From Parvibaculum sp049651025 (GTDB lineage Bacteria; Pseudomonadota; Alphaproteobacteria; Parvibaculales; Parvibaculaceae): a stretch of DNA of 64,000 bases. The stretch's first letter is position 1; each line of letters begins with the position of its first letter. Below the pieces are notes generated by a model. It saw only the letters and a list, made by a program, of their open reading frames with translations, was not told where the DNA came from and made no database searches. The translations under genes and the position numbers were made by a program. The stretch lies in the NCBI RefSeq assembly GCF_049651025.1, contig NZ_JBASBH010000035.1, positions 27,801 to 91,800 of the forward strand. Reading direction: 5' to 3'. Of this stretch, positions 16,554 to 24,483 are shown in pieces.

Positions 16554-18601
16554 TTTGGCTTCCTGCTTGCGGGTGATGTGTCGAGCCGTTTTCCGAATTG
16601 CTTCGACCCGTTCTCGGTAAAAGAATCTTCAGTCCATGATTGAAGCGGCGCGTCGCCGAGCGCGCGATAGATGCGTTGCAGATATGCGAAAGCTTTTTTC
16701 CTTGCGCCCGTTTCATCCACGAGACCCTTGCGATTGTAATAGTCCTGATAGGCGGGATGCGTGCGCAGCGGCGAGCGGAAATCCTTGAGCACCCAGGGCG
16801 AAAGGCCGCGAAGCCTGTGGCTCTTCGCCAACATGGCGAGCTGGAGTTCATAGAGCCTGAGCTGGTAGGACTCCGACATCATCGTCTGGTCGTCGCCTTC
16901 GAAACCCGCTTTCGCGTCGGCACCGAATTCCGTAACGATGAGCGGCTTGTCGGCGACAGGGTCGAAGGTCAGTTCCTGCATCAGGACGAGGAACATGCGC
17001 GCCATTTCCGCCTCATCCATCGGTACAGTGCGCGCCCATTGCGCCGCATAGTACCAGCCGAAATATTCGTTCCAGGCAATGACATCCAGATATTCCGCCA
17101 ATGGATCGTCGATCGCGAGCGCAGGCGCACGAGCGAGCGTCTGGAGAATTGCAGGATTGCTCGCGTCGACGCCGTCTGCGGCGAAAGCGCTGCGGATGGG
17201 CGCCTTGGTCCGTTCATCGACGGACGGGTCCAGCAGGAGCCGCGCACGGATTGTTGCGACGACAGGTTTGCGCACATCCTTGTCGCGGCCATAGATCGCC
17301 GCGGAGACGAGGCGAGTGCCGTCGAGAGCGCGCACGTCATCAATAAGATTCTTGAGGAATTCGAGGCGCGAAGCGGTTGGCGGCGTTTCATTGGCGACCG
17401 ACCAGATGATGACGCTGGTACGATTTCTGTCGCGCTCGACCATCGTCCGCACTTGCGCCTTTGCATTTTCGAGCGTCGCCGGATTGTCCCAGGAGATCTG
17501 CCAATAGACGGGCGATTCCGACCAGACCAGAAGGCCTAGTTCGTCGGCAAGCCGCGTCACATATTCATTGTGTGGATAGTGCGCGAGCCGCACGAAATTG
17601 CAGCCGAGTTCCACGGCGAGCGAAAGAAGTGCGCGGGCGTCCTCCGGTCCGAAGGCGCTGCCGTCATGGCGCGGGCTTTCTTCATGCGCAGAGATTCCTT
17701 TGAGGAAAACAGGCGCGCCGTTCAGCAGAATATCGGCCCCGCGCCGCTCGACCATGCGAAAGCCGATGCGGTCGCGGATCGTCTCGCCGTTGAAATTCAA
17801 TTCAACATCGTAAAGCTGCGGGTGCGCTGAAGACCACAGGCTTGCCCTGGTGTCGAAGACCGTTTCGGCAAGGCCCTCTGCATCGACGGTTGCGCGCGCC
17901 GTTTCTCCGAGCGCTGGCAGAACGACTTCGATTTCGCGTCCGGTCGTCGCGCCTTCGACATGAAATGTCGCACGGATGCGGCGCGTGGCGAGATCGTCGA
18001 GCCTGATCCAGTAATCGCGGATATAGGGATCGGGGAGCGAGAGAAGCAGAACCTCGCGCTTGATGCCGCCATAGTTCCACCAATCGGTGAGAAGCGTCGG
18101 CACGGTTTCCGCATCGACCCGCGCATCCACCTTGACGATCAGAAAATTGTTTCCGTTCTTCAATGTCTCTGTCACGTCGAAGGCAAAGGGCGTGTAGCCG
18201 CCTTCATGCGTTCCGATGCGCGTGCCGTTGAGCCAGATTTCGGCCCGATAATTGACTGCGCCGAAGTGAAGAAGGTAGCGGCGTCCCGGCTCCCACGCGG
18301 CTGCAAAGTCTCTGCGATACCAGACAGTCGATTCATAAAAGAACAGACGCGCATCCTGCGTGTTCCAGTCGCGGCCTGTCTGGAGCGTGTGCCGGTCGTC
18401 GAATGCGAATTCGATGAGCTCAAGCCCCTGCGCGCTCTCGCGGCCCTCGGTGAGACCATCAATATTGCGGCCCGGCAACGGCGGATGAAGCCCCGGGCTG
18501 CGCGGATCGACAATGATGCGCCATGCACCGCCAAGATCGAGATGTGCACGCCCGAAGGGGTTCTGGATCAGAGACGCATCATGAGCTTGTATGGCGGTCA
18601 T
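16550..18601 (-). CDS. GH2 beta-glucuronidase-like glycoside hydrolase
   Basis: This 683-residue GH2 enzyme has the sugar-binding jelly-roll domain (about residues 20-190), an immunoglobulin-like domain (about 190-290) and a TIM barrel. The acid/base Glu is in the SVANETPP motif and the nucleophile Glu is in IVTEFGADA, as in beta-glucuronidases. There is no signal peptide, so it is probably cytoplasmic. The C-terminal end RIYRALGDAP runs into a low-conservation tail. The start lies 4 bases after the GH1 stop and the stop overlaps the PAS gene. Specificity (glucuronide or galactoside) cannot be fixed from sequence alone. Confidence 0.88.
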   Translation of the reverse strand: MTAIQAHDASLIQNPFGRAHLDLGGAWRIIVDPRSPGLHPPLPGRNIDGLTEGRESAQGLELIEFAFDDRHTLQTGRDWNTQDARLFFYESTVWYRRDFAAAWEPGRRYLLHFGAVNYRAEIWLNGTRIGTHEGGYTPFAFDVTETLKNGNNFLIVKVDARVDAETVPTLLTDWWNYGGIKREVLLLSLPDPYIRDYWIRLDDLATRRIRATFHVEGATTGREIEVVLPALGETARATVDAEGLAETVFDTRASLWSSAHPQLYDVELNFNGETIRDRIGFRMVERRGADILLNGAPVFLKGISAHEESPRHDGSAFGPEDARALLSLAVELGCNFVRLAHYPHNEYVTRLADELGLLVWSESPVYWQISWDNPATLENAKAQVRTMVERDRNRTSVIIWSVANETPPTASRLEFLKNLIDDVRALDGTRLVSAAIYGRDKDVRKPVVATIRARLLLDPSVDERTKAPIRSAFAADGVDASNPAILQTLARAPALAIDDPLAEYLDVIAWNEYFGWYYAAQWARTVPMDEAEMARMFLVLMQELTFDPVADKPLIVTEFGADAKAGFEGDDQTMMSESYQLRLYELQLAMLAKSHRLRGLSPWVLKDFRSPLRTHPAYQDYYNRKGLVDETGARKKAFAYLQRIYRALGDAPLQSWTEDSFTENGSKQFGKRLDTSPASRKPK

Positions 18602-18605
18602 GCGG

Positions 18606-19976
18606 TCAGCTCACTCTGCGGATGAGGTCCGCATACCAGCGGGCCGACGACTTCGGCGTGCGCTTCAGCGTCTTGAAGTCCACATAGACGAGGCCGAAGC
18701 GGTTGGAGAAGCCTGCGCCCCATTCGAAATTGTCGAGAAGTGACCAGACGAAATAGCCGCGCACATCGGCGCCCGCCTTGACCGCCTCGCCAAGTGCGTG
18801 GGTATAGGCGCGGAGATAGTCGACGCGTTTCTCGTCGAGAATTTCGCCTGCCGCGTTCGGCGCGTCATTATCGCCGCAACCATTCTCCGTCACATAGATG
18901 GGAAGTTTGTAACGCTTTGCCGTGTCGATCAGGATTTCGCGGAAGGCATCGGGATGGATCGGCCAGCCGATGCCGGTATGGGCGGCACTGTCCGGCGACT
19001 TGCCCCAGCCGAAGCCGAGCTGCGCGCCCGCATCGGCGCGCGCATAGATCGGCGAATAATGATTGAGGCCGAACCAGTCGGTCTTGCGGCAGATCTGCGC
19101 CATGTCGCCGGCTTTCTGATAGGGCTCCATGTCGAGCGCGGCGAGCGGCGGATAGGCGGCAAAATTCTGCGGATCGGGGAAAATCAGATTCCAGTGCGTG
19201 TCGAGAAGCGCCGCCGCTTGCGCGTCCTCCGCACTGTCGCTTTCGGGATAGACCTGCTGGCGGTTATGCACGATGCCGATGGAAGCATCGGGGACAAGCG
19301 AACGGATCACATCGACGGCGCGGCCATGCGCAAGGTTCAGATGATGGACCGCCTTGAAGTAGGATGCCCTCTCCACGATGCCCGGCGCATTCCAGCCCAT
19401 GGCATAGCCGAACATGGTTGAGACGGATGGCTCGTTAAAGGTGGCGAAGCGCTTCACACAGTCGCCGTAGCGGCGCGAGATGAGCGCCGCATAGTCGGCG
19501 AACCATCCGGCTATATCGCGGCTCGTCCAGCCGCCGAGATCGTCCAGCGCTTGCGGCAGATCCCAATGATAGAGGCAGAGCCACGGTTCGATCCCTGCTT
19601 CGAGCACGCTGTCGATCAGACGGTCGTAGAAATCGAGGCCCTTTTCATTGGTAACGCCGCGTCCGAGCGGAAGCACACGCGGCCAGGCAATCGAAAACCG
19701 ATAGGCTTTCAAACCGAGATCGCGCATCAATGCAACGTCTTCGGCATAGCGGTGATAATGGTCGCAAGCGACATCGCCCGTGTCGTCATGGGCAATGCGG
19801 CCATTCTGGCGGCAATAGGTGTCCCATATGCTTGCGCCGCGCCCGTCCTCCTTCGCCGCGCCTTCGATCTGATAGCTCGATGTCGACGCACCCCAGAGAA
19901 ATCCCTTCGGAAGCACGTTCTTCTGCAACTCGACGGTTGCGGCCTTGGCGTCGGTGACGATGGGGGATTGTGTCAT
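18606..19976 (-). CDS. GH1 family beta-glucosidase
   Basis: This 456-residue GH1 enzyme starts its domain with LPKGFLWGASTSSYQIEGA, has the acid/base Glu in TFNEPSV and the nucleophile Glu in YVTENGCGD, and contains DLPQALDDLGGW, typical of the family. It hydrolyses beta-glycosides in the cytoplasm; no signal peptide is seen. The ATG overlaps the stop of the ABC protein gene by 4 bases (ATGA). The combination with a GH2 enzyme and a membrane protein suggests processing of an imported or internal glycoside, but the substrate is not known. Confidence 0.93.
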   Translation of the reverse strand: MTQSPIVTDAKAATVELQKNVLPKGFLWGASTSSYQIEGAAKEDGRGASIWDTYCRQNGRIAHDDTGDVACDHYHRYAEDVALMRDLGLKAYRFSIAWPRVLPLGRGVTNEKGLDFYDRLIDSVLEAGIEPWLCLYHWDLPQALDDLGGWTSRDIAGWFADYAALISRRYGDCVKRFATFNEPSVSTMFGYAMGWNAPGIVERASYFKAVHHLNLAHGRAVDVIRSLVPDASIGIVHNRQQVYPESDSAEDAQAAALLDTHWNLIFPDPQNFAAYPPLAALDMEPYQKAGDMAQICRKTDWFGLNHYSPIYARADAGAQLGFGWGKSPDSAAHTGIGWPIHPDAFREILIDTAKRYKLPIYVTENGCGDNDAPNAAGEILDEKRVDYLRAYTHALGEAVKAGADVRGYFVWSLLDNFEWGAGFSNRFGLVYVDFKTLKRTPKSSARWYADLIRRVS

Positions 19977-21757
19977 GATCCGTCTTTGCTGATCGGCACG
20001 AGGCGTGCGTTTTCGGCTCTTTCAAGGCAGAGCTTGCGGTCGTGAAATCTTTCGAGCGCGGGGTGAAAACCGATCGTCATGATCGTGGCGTCCGGGAATT
20101 CGTGCCGCAACGTCTCCATCATTTTCTCTTCACCCTTTGGGTCGAAAGCGTCGCTGGCTTCCTGCATGAATATCCAGCTCGGGCGATGGAGAAAGAGCCG
20201 CGCGAATCCGAGGCGTTGCTGGCCGCGCTGCGTGAGCACCTGATCCCATGCTTCAACATCGCCGAGCCTCATGGTGAGATAGCCGAGCCCAGCATGATCG
20301 AGCGCCGCGCGGATGACATTGTCGTCAAAGAGATCGGGTTCGTCCGGATAGCTGATCGCCGTGCGCAGGGAGCCATGCGGAATGAAGGGGCGTTGCGGCA
20401 TGAAAAAGATGGACCGGTCCTTCGGCAGAAGGACGCGGCCCCTGCCCCACGGCCAGAGCCCGGCGACCACTTTGAAGAGATCGACGGCGGCGTCTGCGTC
20501 CCCGTCAATCAGCACCCGTTCGCCTTCGCGGATTTCAACATCGAATCCGTCGAGAACGTGCGGGCCTTCGGGCCTCGAGATATGCAGATCGCTGATGATG
20601 AGTGTCGGTATAGCGGCGGTGGCAAATTCGATGCGCTCTTCCATGCCGTCGACAGGTTGTTCGTCTAGCGCGGCGAGGTCGTCATGCAACGACAGAACAC
20701 GATTGGCGGATGCGCTCCACCTTGCCATGTCTGCCAGATTATCGATCGGCCAGGACAGGGCGGAGGTAAGTTTCTGGAACGCCTGAGCCGTCTGCATCAG
20801 AACGCCGAGCGACATGGTGCCGGCAATATATTGCGGGGCGCAAACGAGGATCGGGAAAACCGGAAGCAGCGCGCCATAGCCGGAGGTGAAGAACAGGATC
20901 CACGTATAGGCCAGCGTCTGGCGGCCCCACCATTCGCGAATGTCGGAGAAGAGAGCGAATGACCGCTGCCGTTCCATCTTTTCGCCGCCGACCAGAGCAA
21001 TCGCTTCGGCTTGTTCGCGCGCACGGGCGAGGCCGAAACGGAAATTGGCCTCGACCGTTTGCAGCCCGTTCGTCGATCTGACGAGAGGCTGGCCAAGGAT
21101 AAGTCCCATCACAGTGCCTGCACCCGCATAGGCAAAGGCGAGCACAACCATGTAGCCCGGAACATGCAATGACGAGCCGTTCAGGCTGACCGTGGTGCCA
21201 CCGGCGACGGAGAGCAGAATGTCGACAAAGCTGCCGAGAATGAGCAGCGAGTAGACCAGCGTATGGCTGAGGCTGATCGCAAGATCGGTAACGATGTTGA
21301 TGTCGTCAGCGATGCGGCCGTCGGGATTGTCGTGCTCGCCCGGCGTAAAGGTGAGCCGGTAATGGCGCTTCTCCGACATCCAGCGGTCGATGACATGTCT
21401 GGTGAGCCAGCCGCGCCAACTGATCTGCAGCCGCTTTTTTACCTGCAAATGCATGGCGGCCACGGCCATGGTGAGGCTGAAGATGATGGCGAAAATACCG
21501 ATCTGGGCGAGGAAGCGGGAGGTGGATCGCTCGCCAAGGGCGTCGAACAGCGCGCCGTTCCAGTAATTCGTCCAGATGGCGAGGACGACTTGCGCCAAGG
21601 TCAACAGCACAAGACCGGCTGTGAGGCCGATTGCCTTCCACCGGTCTTCCGTGGTCCAGAAAGGCGCGGCCATGCGGATGAAACGCCGCAAGAATCGATA
21701 GCGAGAAAGGATCGAGCCTTCCGGGGTGCGGCGGACGATGGGAGCGTCGATCGTCAT
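19973..21757 (-). CDS. BacA/SbmA-like ABC membrane protein with degenerate ATPase domain
   Basis: This 594-residue protein has an N-terminal membrane domain of the SbmA/BacA/YddA type (six helices, residues about 25-330; NPDGRIADDI motif) fused to an ABC ATPase-like domain. The ATPase motifs are broken. The P-loop reads GDADAAVDL from G419, where GxxGxGKST is expected, so the Lys is replaced by Val. The signature reads LTQRGQQRL in place of LSGGEQQR. The Walker B Asp is Gln in WIFMQEASDAFDP, and the switch His is displaced. The frame is intact and the gene overlaps GH1, so it looks expressed. It may act as a proton-driven transporter, as BacA and SbmA do, or as a structural partner. It cannot be a normal ATP-hydrolysing pump unless paired. 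Confidence 0.85.
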   Translation of the reverse strand: MTIDAPIVRRTPEGSILSRYRFLRRFIRMAAPFWTTEDRWKAIGLTAGLVLLTLAQVVLAIWTNYWNGALFDALGERSTSRFLAQIGIFAIIFSLTMAVAAMHLQVKKRLQISWRGWLTRHVIDRWMSEKRHYRLTFTPGEHDNPDGRIADDINIVTDLAISLSHTLVYSLLILGSFVDILLSVAGGTTVSLNGSSLHVPGYMVVLAFAYAGAGTVMGLILGQPLVRSTNGLQTVEANFRFGLARAREQAEAIALVGGEKMERQRSFALFSDIREWWGRQTLAYTWILFFTSGYGALLPVFPILVCAPQYIAGTMSLGVLMQTAQAFQKLTSALSWPIDNLADMARWSASANRVLSLHDDLAALDEQPVDGMEERIEFATAAIPTLIISDLHISRPEGPHVLDGFDVEIREGERVLIDGDADAAVDLFKVVAGLWPWGRGRVLLPKDRSIFFMPQRPFIPHGSLRTAISYPDEPDLFDDNVIRAALDHAGLGYLTMRLGDVEAWDQVLTQRGQQRLGFARLFLHRPSWIFMQEASDAFDPKGEEKMMETLRHEFPDATIMTIGFHPALERFHDRKLCLERAENARLVPISKDGS

Positions 21758-21807
21758 CTGTCCTTCAGTCCGGCTTCATGCGAATGGCTGGCAGGGACAC
21801 GTAAAGA

Positions 21808-24321
21808 CTACTCCCTTGTCTTTCCCGGCGTCGAGATAGCGAATTGGCGCCGCAACGGGCCTGCTCCTATCCGGCGGAGACGTGGCCGTGTTGCAGCGTT
21901 CGGACTTGTACGTTTCGGCGCACGCACTGCTTCGGCGTCCGCAAGGATGGTCATGGTGCGGATGACGCTTTGCGGATTGACGCTGATCGAGTCGATGCCG
22001 AGCTTTGCGAGAAAACGTGCGATCCCGGGGTTATTCGCAGGCGCTTCGCCGCAAATGCCGACATGGCGGCGGTTGCGCTTTGCGCCGGTGACGGCGAGAC
22101 GCAGCATTTCCATCATGCCGGGATCTCCCTCGTCGAAGTCGAAGGCGACGATTTCGGAATCGCGGTCGACACCGAGCGTAAGCTGCGTCAGATCGTTCGA
22201 GCCGATGGAGAAACCGTCGAAAAGCTCGGAGAAAGCGTCGATGCGGATCACATTGTTCGGAATCTCGCACATGACAAAAATTTCGAGGCCGTTTTCGCCG
22301 CGCTTCAGCCCGTGTTCGGCCATGCTGGCGATGACTTTGCGCGCCTCTTCTTCGCGGCGGCAGAAGGGAACCATGATCTTGAGATTGTCGAGGCCCATCT
22401 TGCCGCGCACCCTGGCAAGCGCCGCACATTCAAGCGCGAAGCCCGCCGCATAGGCCTGATGCGTATATCGCGAGGCGCCGCGAAAACCGAGCATGGGATT
22501 GGCTTCCTTCGGTTCGAAAGCCGCGCCCGCGATGAGGCTTGCATATTCGTTCGTCTTGAAGTCGGAGAGCCGGACGATGACCGGCTTTGGATAGAAGGCG
22601 GCGGCTATCGTGCCGACACCTTCCGAAAGTTTCTCGACGAAGAAGTCCGCCGGCTTCTTGTAGCCTCGCGTCAGCGTTTCGATTTTCCTGCGGTCGCTTG
22701 CAGATGCCACCTTCTTCGGTGCGGCAAGGGCCATGGGATGAACGCCGATATATTCGTTGATGATGAATTCCATCCGCGCAAGGCCGACGCCGTCATTGGG
22801 CAGCATGGCTGTGCGGAAGGCGAGATCGGGATTTCCGAGATTGACCATGATGGCGGTCTTCGGTCGCTTCAGCTTGTCGGTCGTCATCCGCGTGACGTTG
22901 AAGGGAACGGCGCCCTTGTAGATGTGGCCGGTCTCACCCTCGGCGCAGGAGATCGTGACGATCTCACCCGTCTTGATCTTTGCGGTCGCACCTTCCGCAC
23001 CAATGACCGCAGGCACGCCCATCTCGCGCGCGACAATGGCGGCGTGGCAAGTGCGGCCGCCATGATCGGTCACGATCGCCGCCGCCTTTTCCAATACGGG
23101 TTGCCAGTCAGGGCTTGTCGTTCGCGCCACCAGAACCTCACTGGGCTTGAATTTGGCGAGGTCTCGCTTGTTCACGATGACGCGGGCCTTGCCGGTCGCG
23201 ATCTTCTCGCCGACGGCGCGGCCGGACGCGACGACGGCGCCCTTTCCTTTCAGCGCATATGTTTCAAAAACATTCGTCGCCCGCTGGGAGGCGACCGTCT
23301 CGGGCCGCGCCTGAATGATGTAGAGGCGGCCATCCACTCCGTCCTTCGCCCATTCGATATCCATGGGCATCGGATGGCCTGCTGCCTTCGAGTAATGACC
23401 CTCGATCGCCATAGCCTGACCGGCAAGGTCCAGCGCCTCGCGGTCGGAAATGCAATAGCGCTCGCGATCGATGCGCGGCGTCTTCACGAGACGCGTGCTT
23501 ACCTCCTTCTTCACGCGCGCGTATTTGAGCTTCACTTCCTTCGCTCCGAGCGAGTGGCGAAGAATGGCGCGATGGCCTGCCTTGAAGGTCGGCTTGTGCA
23601 CATAGAACTCGTCCGGATCGACCTGACCCTGCACAATCGTTTCGCCAAGGCCATAAGCGCCAGTGATGAAAACAACGTCGCGAAAGCCAGACTCCGTATC
23701 CAGCGTGAACATCACACCGCTCGCCGCCATATCCGAGCGCACCATCTTCATGACGGCGACGGAGAGAAAAACCTTGGAATGGGCAAAGCCACTATTATTC
23801 CGGTAGACGATAGCGCGGTCGGTGAAGATGGACGCAAAGCAGCGGCGACAGGCATCGATCACATGGGGCAAGCCGCTCACATTGAGGAAGCTTTCGTGCT
23901 GGCCCGCAAAACTTGCAGTCGGCAGGTCTTCGGCAGTGGCGGAACTGCGCACGGCGACCGCGACGTTCTTGCCATATTGCTTCTGCAACGTTGCATAGGC
24001 CGTCTCGATCTGCTGCCTGATTTCGTCCGTTCCCGTTGCTCGGTAAACGATATCGCGCGCCTTGGCGGCGTTGCGGGCGAGCGTCCTGGTATCGGCGCGC
24101 TTGAGGCCCTTGAGGAGCGGCGCGAGCTTTTCCCAGGCCCCCGCCTTGGTCAGCGCGTCGCGATAGGCCCCGGCGGTCAGCGCAAAGCCGTTTGGAACGC
24201 GAACGCCCGCGTCGGATAGCGCGTTGTAAAGCTCGCCAAGCGACGAGGTCTTGCCGCCGACAAGCGATACGTCCGCGACATGGATGTCCTTAAACCAGCG
24301 AATGTAATCGTGATGCGGCAT
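21808..24321 (-). CDS. ppsA: Phosphoenolpyruvate synthase family protein
   Basis: This 837-residue PEP synthase/pyruvate phosphate dikinase family protein makes PEP from pyruvate and ATP. It has an N-terminal ATP-grasp domain (start SLVGGKTSSLGELY), the phospho-His domain with GGRTCHAAIVARE, and the C-terminal PEP/pyruvate barrel with GSNDLTQL and the catalytic Cys in GICGEAPA. The frame is open far upstream to 25593, but the true start is the ATG at 24321, which has a GGGGGAGAAG ribosome binding site and the family N-terminus. The tail has about 35 extra basic residues. The FNR/FixK-type box 62 bases upstream suggests oxygen control. The operon then continues into the ABC protein and the glycosidases. 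Confidence 0.92.
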   Translation of the reverse strand: MPHHDYIRWFKDIHVADVSLVGGKTSSLGELYNALSDAGVRVPNGFALTAGAYRDALTKAGAWEKLAPLLKGLKRADTRTLARNAAKARDIVYRATGTDEIRQQIETAYATLQKQYGKNVAVAVRSSATAEDLPTASFAGQHESFLNVSGLPHVIDACRRCFASIFTDRAIVYRNNSGFAHSKVFLSVAVMKMVRSDMAASGVMFTLDTESGFRDVVFITGAYGLGETIVQGQVDPDEFYVHKPTFKAGHRAILRHSLGAKEVKLKYARVKKEVSTRLVKTPRIDRERYCISDREALDLAGQAMAIEGHYSKAAGHPMPMDIEWAKDGVDGRLYIIQARPETVASQRATNVFETYALKGKGAVVASGRAVGEKIATGKARVIVNKRDLAKFKPSEVLVARTTSPDWQPVLEKAAAIVTDHGGRTCHAAIVAREMGVPAVIGAEGATAKIKTGEIVTISCAEGETGHIYKGAVPFNVTRMTTDKLKRPKTAIMVNLGNPDLAFRTAMLPNDGVGLARMEFIINEYIGVHPMALAAPKKVASASDRRKIETLTRGYKKPADFFVEKLSEGVGTIAAAFYPKPVIVRLSDFKTNEYASLIAGAAFEPKEANPMLGFRGASRYTHQAYAAGFALECAALARVRGKMGLDNLKIMVPFCRREEEARKVIASMAEHGLKRGENGLEIFVMCEIPNNVIRIDAFSELFDGFSIGSNDLTQLTLGVDRDSEIVAFDFDEGDPGMMEMLRLAVTGAKRNRRHVGICGEAPANNPGIARFLAKLGIDSISVNPQSVIRTMTILADAEAVRAPKRTSPNAATRPRLRRIGAGPLRRQFAISTPGKTRE

Positions 24322-24382
24322 GACGCTCTTCTCCCCCGGCACAACGGCCAGAGTCTTATGCACAATCGGCCCGCCCGAAACA

Positions 24383-24396
24383 TTGATTGAGGTCAA
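24383..24396. promoter_or_regulatory. FNR/FixK-type box between ppsA and the Pcm-esterase gene
   Basis: TTGATTGAGGTCAA matches the TTGA(T/C)-N4-(A/G)TCAA half-site pattern of FNR/FixK proteins. On the minus strand a CATAAG hexamer at 24360-24355 lies exactly where the -10 box of a class II promoter should be (box centre 34.5 bases from its last base), leading to ppsA. On the plus strand TATGAT lies at 24422-24427 in front of the Pcm-esterase gene. The site therefore may drive both directions. Confidence 0.7.
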
Positions 24397-24483
24397 AGGC
24401 CTGGGATCAAGAGCCTGACAATATGATCGGGGCAATTCGCCCCAAAGCCCGCGATCCCGGGATCGAGAAAATCGGAGAAGCCC

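Noticed and set aside
21844..24219. Long open frame (about 790 codons) on the plus strand opposite ppsA
   Set aside because: It mirrors a well-supported gene with clear motifs; the high GC content removes stop codons on the opposite strand. Its protein has no recognisable domain.
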